Assembly: GCF_026094475.1 (NCBI RefSeq)
Contig: NZ_JAPELL010000001.1
Coordinates: 62,001 to 126,000 of the forward strand
DNA: 64,000 nt
From: Homoserinimonas sedimenticola
Lineage (GTDB): Bacteria > Actinomycetota > Actinomycetes > Actinomycetales > Microbacteriaceae
Direction: 5' to 3'
The notes beneath the pieces were generated by a model, which was not told the origin of the DNA, did not search any database, and saw only the letters and a list, made by a program, of their open reading frames with translations. Below are positions 26,033 through 33,499 of the stretch, piece by piece (position 1 is the stretch's first letter; each line of letters begins with the position of its first letter). Both the position numbers and the translations under genes were made by a program.

Positions 26033-26814
26033 GCGTCACCCTCGAACGCCGCACGAGCGCCATCTCCGGGGTGAACCCGGTTGCCAAGCTCGCCACCGCA
26101 CTCCTCGTCGCGGGAGTGCTCGTGCTGTCGATCGACTGGGTGTCGGCCACGGTCGCGCTCGGACTCGAACTCGTGCTCTTCGCCTTCGCGGGAATCAGCG
26201 CCCGCACCTTCTGGCTCCGCACCCTCCCGGTGTGGGTCATGGCGCCGCTCGCGGGCGTGACGATCGCGCTCTACGGCGAGGCATCCGGTCGCACGCATCT
26301 CGAGTGGCTCTTCGTGCATGTGACCGACGGGTCCCTGACCCTGGCAATCGCGACCGTGCTGCGTATTCTCGCCATCGGCCTGCCCGCCGTCGTGCTCTTC
26401 ATCACGATCGACCCCACCGACCTCGCCGACGGCCTCGCGCAGGTCGCCAAGCTTCCCTCGCGCTTCGTGCTGGGCGGCCTCGCCGGACTGCGGCTCGTCG
26501 GGCTGCTCATCGAGGATTGGCGCAGCATCGAGCTCGCCAGGCGAGCACGCGGCGTGGCGGACCGCGGCCGCCTGCGCCGCCTGCCCGGTCAGGCGTTCGC
26601 CCTCCTCGTCATCGCGATCCGGCGCGGCAGCAAGCTCGCGACAGCCATGGAGGCGCGGGGATTCGGGGGAGACACCGAGCGCAGCTGGGCGAGGGAATCG
26701 CACTTCGGAGGGCGTGACGTCGCCCTCATCCTCGTCGGTGCAGGTATCGCCGCAGCCGCCGTCACCGTGGCTGTCGCGACCGGCGATTGGAACGTCATCT
26801 GGGCACGGTCGTGA
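26029..26814 (+). CDS. ykoC: ECF transporter T component
   Basis: The 261-residue EcfT-type membrane protein has about five helices and two Ala-Arg-Gly coupling motifs, ARRARG and AMEARGFGG, which insert into the ATPase grooves. The start is GTG overlapping the ykoD stop. It completes the ykoEDC transporter. Its own stop overlaps the GTG of the next gene, so a kinase-like protein is made from the same mRNA. Confidence 0.93.
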   Translation: MSVTLERRTSAISGVNPVAKLATALLVAGVLVLSIDWVSATVALGLELVLFAFAGISARTFWLRTLPVWVMAPLAGVTIALYGEASGRTHLEWLFVHVTDGSLTLAIATVLRILAIGLPAVVLFITIDPTDLADGLAQVAKLPSRFVLGGLAGLRLVGLLIEDWRSIELARRARGVADRGRLRRLPGQAFALLVIAIRRGSKLATAMEARGFGGDTERSWARESHFGGRDVALILVGAGIAAAAVTVAVATGDWNVIWARS

Positions 26815-27380
26815 CCGAGGGAATTGAAACCGAGTGGGCCGTCGTTGCCCATGTGCCTCAGATCGTCGACGAGGTCGCGGGCCACGCACGCCCCGTCGTC
26901 CTCATCGATGGGCGCTCCGGTTCGGGCAAGACGACCCTCGCGCGCGCCCTCGCCGCCGCGATCGACAAGTGCCAGCTCGTGCGGCTCGACGACTTCTACC
27001 CGGGCTGGGATGGCCTCGCGGCCGGCAGCGCAATGGTCGTCGACTCCGTGCTGCGGGCGGATGCCCCGGGGTGGCGCAGCTGGGACTGGGAGCTCGACCG
27101 TCCCGGCACCTGGCATCCGCTCGATCCCACGCTGCCCCTCGTCATCGAGGGTTGCGGTGCCCTGAGCCGAGCCTCACGCGCGCTCGCGACATTCGGAGTG
27201 TGGGTCGAGCTCGACGCAGTGACGCGCCGCGCGAGAGCGCTCGCCCGAGACGGGGACGCCTATGCGCCCCACTGGGAGCGTTGGGCCGCACAGGAGGAGG
27301 CCTTCCTCGCCCTGGAGGACCCGCGATCGCTCGCCGACCTCACGATCGACGAGCGAGCGCGGGGCGCTCAGCCCCAGTAG
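26811..27380 (+). CDS. P-loop kinase, uridine-kinase-like, coupled to ykoEDC
   Basis: The 189-residue protein has a P-loop GRSGSGKTT (34-42), then RLDDFYPGWDGL (58-69), which parallels the acceptor-site DxF motif of uridine kinases and related P-loop kinases, a lid-like Arg-rich stretch TRRARALARDG and a tail of acidic helices. GTG 26811 overlaps the ykoC TGA by 4 nt. Related proteins are commonly called uridine kinase or ATP-binding protein. Because it is translated with a riboswitch-controlled precursor transporter, phosphorylation of an imported pyrimidine or thiamine moiety is an attractive but unproven role. Confidence 0.8.
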   Translation: MTEGIETEWAVVAHVPQIVDEVAGHARPVVLIDGRSGSGKTTLARALAAAIDKCQLVRLDDFYPGWDGLAAGSAMVVDSVLRADAPGWRSWDWELDRPGTWHPLDPTLPLVIEGCGALSRASRALATFGVWVELDAVTRRARALARDGDAYAPHWERWAAQEEAFLALEDPRSLADLTIDERARGAQPQ

Positions 27381-27847
27381 CCGGGATCGTCGGTGGGATC
27401 ATCCGCCCAGTAGCAGGTCAGCACAGCATGTGTGCGGTAGAAGACCGCGAGGGTGTGATCGGCGGGCTGTGCCCAGTGGCCGCCCGGGCTTGCCGTGCCG
27501 TTGTTGGTGCCCGGCGCGAAGCAGTAGTCGCCGTCGCGCACGAACTGTGGACGGGTGGGCGCCGTCCAGTCACCCTTATATCCCCCCATGCACGTCTCAC
27601 ATTCGGGGATGAATTCGGGCAGCGAGAAGTAGCACAAGAGCGTCAGGGAACCGCGGATGCGAAGCTCCTTCGTGCTCGTGGAGTACAGCGTCGTCGAGGG
27701 CCCGCCCGTCGAACTGCTGCCCCGTTCACACTGCTCGGTGCCCTCCATGCCGGAGAAATGGTCGGCGTTCGCGGGCGTCGCGCCGAGGAGCACGAGTGCC
27801 GCGGCACCGAAGAGAGCGAGGATGAATTTGGAGAGACGTGCCATCAT
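27368..27847 (-). CDS. Secreted six-cysteine hypothetical protein
   Basis: The 159-residue protein starts MMARLSKFILALFG with a Sec signal peptide cleaved near ANADHF (about residue 28). The mature part has six Cys (EQCERG, LLCYF, PECETC, DYCFAP, LTCYW) and is rich in Thr, Gly and aromatic residues, consistent with a disulfide-stabilised extracellular protein. GAAGGG lies 5 nt before ATG 27847. No family is recognised. Its 3' end overlaps the kinase gene by 13 nt in convergent orientation. Confidence 0.7.
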   Translation of the reverse strand: MMARLSKFILALFGAAALVLLGATPANADHFSGMEGTEQCERGSSSTGGPSTTLYSTSTKELRIRGSLTLLCYFSLPEFIPECETCMGGYKGDWTAPTRPQFVRDGDYCFAPGTNNGTASPGGHWAQPADHTLAVFYRTHAVLTCYWADDPTDDPGYWG

Positions 27848-27915
27848 GAGACCCTTCGCCGATGAGAGGTGACGGGAGTGTACGTCCCTGAGACTCATCC
27901 TGCGAGGGGTCAGCG

Positions 27916-28632
27916 TCAATCGCCCTCTAGTTTTTCAAACACGACGAGGAACTCGACGAACCCGCTCGGCTCCACCTGCACGAAGCCCAGGTTGGGCGCC
28001 TCTACTCCGTAGTCGGCGAACGTCACCGGGATCTGGCCCGCCACCTGAACGGTCGATCCCGACACGGCCGCGACGAGCTCAACCGTGACGTCGCGGCTCA
28101 CCCCTGCCATCGTGAGAATGCCCGTGGCAGCGACCGTCTGGGGCTCGTCGACGCTCGCGCCCTCAGGTGCGGCGATGGGACCGGCGAGCTCAAAGGTCGC
28201 AGTGGGGTACTGCTCGACCAGGAGAGCCCGATTGCGGAAGTACTCGTCGCGGTTCGACGAATCGGTCGTGATGCTTGCGACGTCGACCGTGATCGTCGCC
28301 GCCGTCACCGTCATCTCGCTCGTCTCCACGGTGCCGCTCACCTGCTCCGTGCGACCCGTCACCGTGACATCCGTGCCGTTCAGCACCTCGTCCACGCGGT
28401 AGCCGGCGTAGGAGCCGCTCGTCACGGTCCAGGTGCCCGCGAGTTCGCCTTCCTCCAGCGTGCTCGGTTCCAGTGCGCCGGCCTCCTGGAGTTCGGCGGT
28501 CGGTTCGTCGGCGGCAGGTCCCGCGATGAGGTCGCGGTAGACGATGGGGCCCGCAAGCGCGGCCACGATTCCGAGTACGACGATGATCCCGCCGATGATC
28601 AGGAGCCTGCTTCGAGTTGCCATCGCCGCCAC
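27916..28632 (-). CDS. Membrane-anchored YceI-family protein
   Basis: The 238-residue protein has one N-terminal membrane helix (about 9-32), an acidic linker and a YceI beta-barrel domain: GTWTVTSGSYAGYRVDEVL, FRNRALLVEQYPTATFEL, and VPVTFADYGVEAPN-like strands near the end. YceI proteins bind isoprenoid-type lipids in a barrel, but the ligand here is unknown. Translation may start at GTG 28632 or ATG 28623. A TAGCGT -10 candidate on the minus strand near 28665 gives a short leader. Confidence 0.87.
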   Translation of the reverse strand: MAAMATRSRLLIIGGIIVVLGIVAALAGPIVYRDLIAGPAADEPTAELQEAGALEPSTLEEGELAGTWTVTSGSYAGYRVDEVLNGTDVTVTGRTEQVSGTVETSEMTVTAATITVDVASITTDSSNRDEYFRNRALLVEQYPTATFELAGPIAAPEGASVDEPQTVAATGILTMAGVSRDVTVELVAAVSGSTVQVAGQIPVTFADYGVEAPNLGFVQVEPSGFVEFLVVFEKLEGD

Positions 28633-28714
28633 GGGTTCACGCCTTTCGTCTGTCGGGCGAGACGCTATCGATGATGGCTATGAACAGGCTGTCAGCGCTA
28701 TCACGGCGGCTCCC

Positions 28715-28720
28715 TAGACT
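28715..28720 (+). promoter_or_regulatory. -10 hexamer TAGACT for the thiamine-binding protein gene
   Basis: TAGACT ends 6 nt before ATG 28727. GGGAGG also fits between the hexamer and the ATG but would be at the extreme 5' end of the mRNA. Confidence 0.5.
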
Positions 28721-28726
28721 GGGAGG

Positions 28727-29032
28727 ATGCTCGTAGCCTTCTCTGTCTCGCCCGGCGGCACCGGCCGCACCGATGGATCCGTGCACGATGCCGTCGCGGC
28801 GGCCGTGAAGATCGTGAAAGAGTCCGGTCTTCCCCACCGCACCGACGCCATGTTCACGACCATCGAGGGGGAGTGGGATGAGGTCTTCGACGTCGTCAAG
28901 CGGGCCACTGAGGCCGTGGGCGAGTACGGCTCGCGCGTCTCCCTCGTGCTCAAGGCAGACATCCGTCCCGGCTACACGGGAGAACTCGAGGGCAAGCTCG
29001 AGCGCCTCGAACAGGCGATCAGCGGCGAGTAG
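28727..29032 (+). CDS. Thiamine-binding protein, MTH1187/YkoF-like
   Basis: The 101-residue protein begins MLVAFSVSPGGTG and contains GSVHDAVAAAVKIVKESG, HRTDAMFTTIEGEWDEVFDVVK and VSLVLKADIRPG, matching the DUF77/Thiamine_BP family. Members form tetramers and bind thiamine or HMP in the cytosol. The location 1.3 kb from the ykoEDC operon fits a role in buffering or delivering the imported compound. It ends one base before the convergent EI24 gene. Confidence 0.88.
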   Translation: MLVAFSVSPGGTGRTDGSVHDAVAAAVKIVKESGLPHRTDAMFTTIEGEWDEVFDVVKRATEAVGEYGSRVSLVLKADIRPGYTGELEGKLERLEQAISGE

Positions 29033-29797
29033 CTAGGCTGCGGCGCGGGGGCTCGTCGGTTCGCCCAGCGAGCGGCGGGCGAGCAGCGTCGCGCCCGCCA
29101 CGGCAGCAGGCATCGTCGCGACGGCGCCCAAAGGCACGAGAAACAGCAGGAACGCTGCGACGCCGAAACCCAGCGTGACGGAGCGCTCCCGAGCGAGCAT
29201 CCTTCGTCGCCCTCCCAGGCGGATGCCGCGGCGCTCGAACGCCGTAGCGGTGAGCTCGAGCGCCAACACCCACCCTCCCGTGAAGGCACCGGCGACCGCG
29301 GCCGTCACCGCGCCCACGAGTGGGATGAGGCCGAGCAAAAACAGCGCAGCGCCTGTCAGCAGGGTGAGGGCGAGCAGGGCAAGCCCCTCCCCGATGCCGC
29401 GGAGCAGACCGCGCAGGAAGGGAGGCTCCTCGCCCTCGGCGACGGGCGAGATCCTGTCATCGACGGCCCGCGAGATGCGCTCGAAGAAGGGGGCGCCGAT
29501 CGTGAGGGTCACGAGGGTGAAGGTGTAGATCGCGACGAGAACGGATGCTCCCAGCAGGGCACCCCCGACGGCGACGCGCAGCACACCTTGCCAGGGTTCG
29601 TCCCAGCTCTCGGCGAAGCCCGTCAGTGCGGCCGTGATGGGCTCGAGGTGCACGGCGAGGGCGACGATCCCGGCCCCGAAGAGGAGGGATGTGATGACGG
29701 CAGGGATGAGCCCCAGGAGCATCACTCCCGGGTTGCTGCCCCACGCGCGGAAGCCGCGCAGCAGGAGGGCGACGCCCTGGGCGAAGCCTCGAAGCAT
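29033..29797 (-). CDS. EI24-domain (CysZ-like) membrane protein
   Basis: The 254-residue protein has four to five membrane helices and the EI24/CysZ-type arrangement: FAQGVALLLRGFRAW at the N-terminus, a cytoplasmic segment GAPFFERISRAVDD, then paired helices and the basic loop ERRGIRLGGRRRML. CysZ proteins import sulfate, but many actinobacterial EI24 proteins have no assigned substrate. ATG 29797 is 20 nt after the MFS stop, so it is likely the last gene of that unit. Confidence 0.85.
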   Translation of the reverse strand: MLRGFAQGVALLLRGFRAWGSNPGVMLLGLIPAVITSLLFGAGIVALAVHLEPITAALTGFAESWDEPWQGVLRVAVGGALLGASVLVAIYTFTLVTLTIGAPFFERISRAVDDRISPVAEGEEPPFLRGLLRGIGEGLALLALTLLTGAALFLLGLIPLVGAVTAAVAGAFTGGWVLALELTATAFERRGIRLGGRRRMLARERSVTLGFGVAAFLLFLVPLGAVATMPAAVAGATLLARRSLGEPTSPRAAA

Positions 29798-29816
29798 CCG
29801 CAGCAGCCCGCCCGGC

Positions 29817-31295
29817 CTAGTGACCGCCGGGCACGGCTGCCGCATTCTTGGGGGTGCGAATGAAGAACGCGCCAACGACGAGGAACAGCGACGCGATTCC
29901 GCCGCCGAGAGCCGCAGCCTGGATGCCTTCCGCCGTCGCGATCACCTCGCTTGCCCCGCCCGCGAGCATCTCGACCGAGCGCGCCGTCATGAGCGTGATG
30001 AAGAGGGCCGTGCCTGCCGCACCGCCGACCTGCTGAACCGTGCCGATGATCGCGCTGCCATGCGGGTAGAGGCCCCGTTCCAGCGAACCCAGTGCGGAGG
30101 TGAAGAGTGGGGTGAAGAGCAGGGCGAGTCCCACGCTGAGTGTCAGGTGGGCGATCAGCACGAAGTGGAAAGGGGTTTCGACCCGCAGGAGCGTCATGCT
30201 CCAGAGCGCCGCACTCGTGACGAAGGACCCGGGAATGACAAGCGTCCTCGCCCCGAAACGGTCGTAGGCGCGCCCGACGAAGGGAGCCAGCACGCCCATC
30301 AGGACGCCGCCGGGCAGCAGCAGGAGACCGGTCTGAAGCGGCTGGAGCCCCAAGACGTCCTGCGTATAGATGGGCAGCACGATGATCGCACCGAAGAGCG
30401 CCACCATGCAGACGACGAGAAGCGTCGTCGAGACGGTGAAGACCGGGCTCAAGAAGGTGCGCAGATCGAGGAGGGCGCGGTCCGTGCGCTGCAGGCGCAG
30501 CTGACGGAGGGCGAAGACGAGCAGCGCGACGCCGCCCACGACGAGCGGCACCCAGACGGGAACGATGATGTGGCCGCGCGCGGCCTCGCCGAGGCTGCTG
30601 AGGCCGTAGATGAGTCCGCCGAAGGCAAAGGCCGAGAGCAGGATCGAGGTGACGTCGACGGGGGCGCGTGTCGGTTCCGTCACGTTGCTGATCTTGGCCG
30701 CTCCCAGCATGAGGGCGGTGCCGGCGATCGGCAGCACGAGCCAGAACAACCAGGGCCAGTCGAGCACATTGAGCACGAGGCCCGAGATGGTCGGCCCGAT
30801 CGCGGGAGCGACCGAGATGACGATGGAGATGTTGCCCATCGTGCGGCCACGTGCGGCCGGGGGCACGAGCATCATGACGGTCGTCATGAGCAGCGGCATC
30901 ATGATGGCGGTGCCGCTGGCCTGCGTGATGCGGCCCGCAAGCAAGATGCCGAAGGTCGGTGCGACCGCGCATACGAAGGTGCCGACCGTGAAGAGCGTCA
31001 TGGCCGTGAGGAAAATGGTGCGGGTGTGGAAGCGCTTGAGGAGGAAGCCGGTCGTCGGGATGACGATCGCCATCGTCAGCAGGAACCCGGTTGTGAGCCA
31101 CTGCACGGCACTGTAGGGAATGCCTAGATCCTCCTGGATCTGCGGCTGGGCGACGCCCATGATCGTCTCGTTGAGGATCACGACGAAGGCCGAGACCAGC
31201 AGCAGCCCGATCACGAGGCGATCACGCGCCGCGGTCGTCACCCCCTCGACGGTGGGGTGCGCGATCTCGCTGGTGTTTGTGCTCGGGGAAGACAT
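29817..31295 (-). CDS. DHA2-family MFS drug/proton antiporter
   Basis: The 492-residue transporter has 14 predicted helices and DHA2 features: LNETIMGVAQPQIQEDL in helix 1, loop motif PTTGFLLKRF, and antiporter motif C-like GPTISGLVL. It should export lipophilic compounds using the proton gradient. ATG 31295 is selected because sequence upstream lacks membrane character. A TATTCT -10 element lies about 50 nt upstream on the minus strand. No regulator is adjacent. Confidence 0.92.
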   Translation of the reverse strand: MSSPSTNTSEIAHPTVEGVTTAARDRLVIGLLLVSAFVVILNETIMGVAQPQIQEDLGIPYSAVQWLTTGFLLTMAIVIPTTGFLLKRFHTRTIFLTAMTLFTVGTFVCAVAPTFGILLAGRITQASGTAIMMPLLMTTVMMLVPPAARGRTMGNISIVISVAPAIGPTISGLVLNVLDWPWLFWLVLPIAGTALMLGAAKISNVTEPTRAPVDVTSILLSAFAFGGLIYGLSSLGEAARGHIIVPVWVPLVVGGVALLVFALRQLRLQRTDRALLDLRTFLSPVFTVSTTLLVVCMVALFGAIIVLPIYTQDVLGLQPLQTGLLLLPGGVLMGVLAPFVGRAYDRFGARTLVIPGSFVTSAALWSMTLLRVETPFHFVLIAHLTLSVGLALLFTPLFTSALGSLERGLYPHGSAIIGTVQQVGGAAGTALFITLMTARSVEMLAGGASEVIATAEGIQAAALGGGIASLFLVVGAFFIRTPKNAAAVPGGH

Positions 31296-31356
31296 GGGCG
31301 GTCCTGTCGCGCGGAGGGGGAGTAAGGGCAATAGTCCAGAATACGGCCTCGCGGGG

Positions 31357-32295
31357 CTATGTGAGGCCCGAGACGATCGCCTTCTCGGCCGTGGGCTCGC
31401 GAAACTCGAATCCGTCGTCCAGCAGCCGGCTCGGCCGGATGCGCTGATCCGCGAGCAGGAGCCCCCGCCCCGCATCGGCCAGTCCTGCGATGATCGCCCA
31501 GCGCGGTGCCGGTAGCCAGTAGGGGCGGCCGAGTCGATGGGCCGTCAGCTGCGCGATCTCACCCGCCGAGGCGGGGTTCGGTCCCACGAGATTCACGGGC
31601 CCACGCAGCGTCGAATCGAAGAGCAGGTGACGGATGGCCGCCGCCTCGTCGTGCAGGCTGATCCACGGCCACACCTGTCGACCGTCCCCGAGCGGGCCCG
31701 CGAGGCCCAGCCGCGCGAGGAGCTGGAGCGGGGCGAGCGCGCCGCCGTCGCCCAGCACGAGACCCGTGCGCGCGTGGACAACGCGGGTGGTGGCATCCGC
31801 GGCCCGCGTGGCGCCCTCCCACGACTCGACGACGCGCGGGAGGAAGCCGCTGCCCCGACTCGATTCCTCGTCGAGCACCTCGTGGGGTCGGTCGCCGTAG
31901 TAGCCGACCGCGGAGCCGCTCACGAAAACGGTGGGGGGCGACTTCGCCGCCGCGATCGCCTGGGCGAGGGTCGAGGTGGCGTCGAGACGCGAGTGAAGGA
32001 TCTGGCGCTTATAGCGGTAGGTCCAGGGCAGGCGGGAGAGGGATGCCCCCGAAAGGTTCACGACAGCGTCGGCCTCCTCGATCGCGGCGGCCGGAATCTC
32101 GTGGGCCGCGGGATCCCACTGACGCTCGTCCTCGTGGGCGACAGGGCGACGAACCAGGCGCACGACGCGGTGCCCGCTGTCGCGGAGTTGGCGCACGAGC
32201 TCACCGCCGATGAAACCCGAGGCTCCTGCAATGAGGACCGTGCGGCCAGAAGACGACGTGGGCGACGGAGTAGACGCGTGCGATGAAGGAGTCAT
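31357..32295 (-). CDS. TIGR01777-family NAD(P) sugar-epimerase-like protein
   Basis: The 312-residue atypical SDR has the N-terminal motif IAGASGFIGGELV (around residues 22-34), the FVSGSAVGYYGDR stretch with the active-site-like Tyr, SWEGATRAA and VLGDGGALAP, and ends with the family DUF1731 region LLLADQRIRPSRLLDDGFEF. The actual substrate of TIGR01777 proteins is not established. A Ser/Thr/Pro N-terminal extension of about 17 residues precedes the fold. TACCCT 6 nt upstream suggests a leaderless mRNA. Confidence 0.9.
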   Translation of the reverse strand: MTPSSHASTPSPTSSSGRTVLIAGASGFIGGELVRQLRDSGHRVVRLVRRPVAHEDERQWDPAAHEIPAAAIEEADAVVNLSGASLSRLPWTYRYKRQILHSRLDATSTLAQAIAAAKSPPTVFVSGSAVGYYGDRPHEVLDEESSRGSGFLPRVVESWEGATRAADATTRVVHARTGLVLGDGGALAPLQLLARLGLAGPLGDGRQVWPWISLHDEAAAIRHLLFDSTLRGPVNLVGPNPASAGEIAQLTAHRLGRPYWLPAPRWAIIAGLADAGRGLLLADQRIRPSRLLDDGFEFREPTAEKAIVSGLT

Positions 32296-32301
32296 GCCGT
32301 G

Positions 32302-32307
32302 AGGGTA
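32302..32307 (-). promoter_or_regulatory. -10 hexamer TACCCT for the TIGR01777 gene
   Basis: On the minus strand TACCCT ends 6 nt before ATG 32295, repeating the leaderless spacing seen elsewhere in the window. It lies within the 3' end of the FUSC gene (stop at 32336). Confidence 0.4.
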
Positions 32308-32335
32308 CCCAGATGGGCGGAGCGGCAGCAGAGAG

Positions 32336-33466
32336 TCATCGTGCGCGCGCCTCGGCCGACTGGTCCACACGCAGCCTGCGCTCGATGATCGCGAGCATGT
32401 GCCGCACGTCGGACTCGAGGCCCGGCGCAGGCGGAAGGGGACCGCTGGCGCTCCGGGTGGTGTTGGTCGCCTCGTCTAGGTGATCGACGGCCTCATGCGC
32501 CTTGGCGAGCGCCGGGTCCACATCGTCGTTCGTGTCCCATGCCTGCACGAGGTGGGCGAGGCGCTGCAGCGCCCTATCGACGATGTCCGCGAGGTTCTCC
32601 CCATCGTGCGCGGGCACGTCCTCCGGGTCTGGCATGCGAAGCTCGGCATCGTCGACCACGCTCCTGACATGGGCGGCGAGACGGTCGAGGGCGTCCAGAT
32701 CCCGTGCATCTCGCGCCGCATCGTAGGGATGCCGCCGGGAACGGGGATTGAAGCGCTGGCTGTCCGCGGCATCCGCGACCACGCTCTCCGCCTCGCGCAG
32801 CGATGCCTCGAACTCGGCCAACTGCTGCGGCAGGTCGTCGCGCTCGATCCCCTCCCGGATGCGATCGCCCAAGTCCGAGAGGATCTCGGCCAGCCGACGG
32901 CGAAGACGCCCCACCGTCATCGAGGACTCGTTCAACCACAGGGGCGGCATGATCGTGACGTTGACGATGACGCCCACGAGCATCCCGAGCCCTGTCTGCA
33001 CCAGATAGGCGATCGAATAGCCCTCGGCGTCGGAGCCGCCGATCACGAGCACAAAGAGTGCCGCGATGGGCAGCCAGTCACGGCCCGCCCCAAGGCCACC
33101 GAGGCCCCCCAGCACGACCCCGAGACCGACCGCGAGGGCCACGCTCGGTCCGAGAGGGAAAGGCGAGAGGATGACGGCCCAGGCGAGCAGCACGCCGAGC
33201 GCGAGCCCTATGACCGTCTGCAGGGTCGACCGGAGGGAGCCCATGACGGTAGGCATCATGACGATGAGGGCACCCATGGGGGCGTAGTAGGAGTACTCGT
33301 CGACGCCTGGCACGATGTGGGCGACGGGCCAGGCGATGCCCGCCGCGAGGGCGGTCTTGCCAGCAAGGATCAACCGGCCGGCGCGGAACGCCGGTTTCAC
33401 GGTGCGGGCTATCCAGTGGCCGAATCCGGATGCGCGCAGGCGCAGCGAACGGGCGGCCTTGCTCAT
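32336..33466 (-). CDS. FUSC-family inner-membrane protein
   Basis: The 376-residue protein has about six membrane helices in its first half (RLILAGKTALAAGIAWPVAHIVPG, GALIVMMPTVMGSLRSTLQTVIGLALG) and a long helical cytoplasmic second half ending AEARAR. This is the fusaric-acid-resistance-type (FUSC/ArAE) architecture, associated with export of aromatic acids. GGAGGGA precedes the ATG by 7 nt. Substrate unknown. Confidence 0.87.
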   Translation of the reverse strand: MSKAARSLRLRASGFGHWIARTVKPAFRAGRLILAGKTALAAGIAWPVAHIVPGVDEYSYYAPMGALIVMMPTVMGSLRSTLQTVIGLALGVLLAWAVILSPFPLGPSVALAVGLGVVLGGLGGLGAGRDWLPIAALFVLVIGGSDAEGYSIAYLVQTGLGMLVGVIVNVTIMPPLWLNESSMTVGRLRRRLAEILSDLGDRIREGIERDDLPQQLAEFEASLREAESVVADAADSQRFNPRSRRHPYDAARDARDLDALDRLAAHVRSVVDDAELRMPDPEDVPAHDGENLADIVDRALQRLAHLVQAWDTNDDVDPALAKAHEAVDHLDEATNTTRSASGPLPPAPGLESDVRHMLAIIERRLRVDQSAEARAR

Positions 33467-33499
33467 TGCTGTCCCTCCATGGCGCCGCCGCGCCCTCGC

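Noticed and set aside
24613-26889. 758-codon minus-strand frame opposite ykoD and ykoC
   Set aside because: Composition (Ser/Arg/Pro/Ala) is that of an antisense shadow across two unmistakable transporter genes.
29634-31127. 497-codon plus-strand frame rich in Glu, Arg, Asp and His
   Set aside because: Antisense of a 14-helix MFS transporter; the complementary codons of hydrophobic residues give this charged low-complexity pattern.
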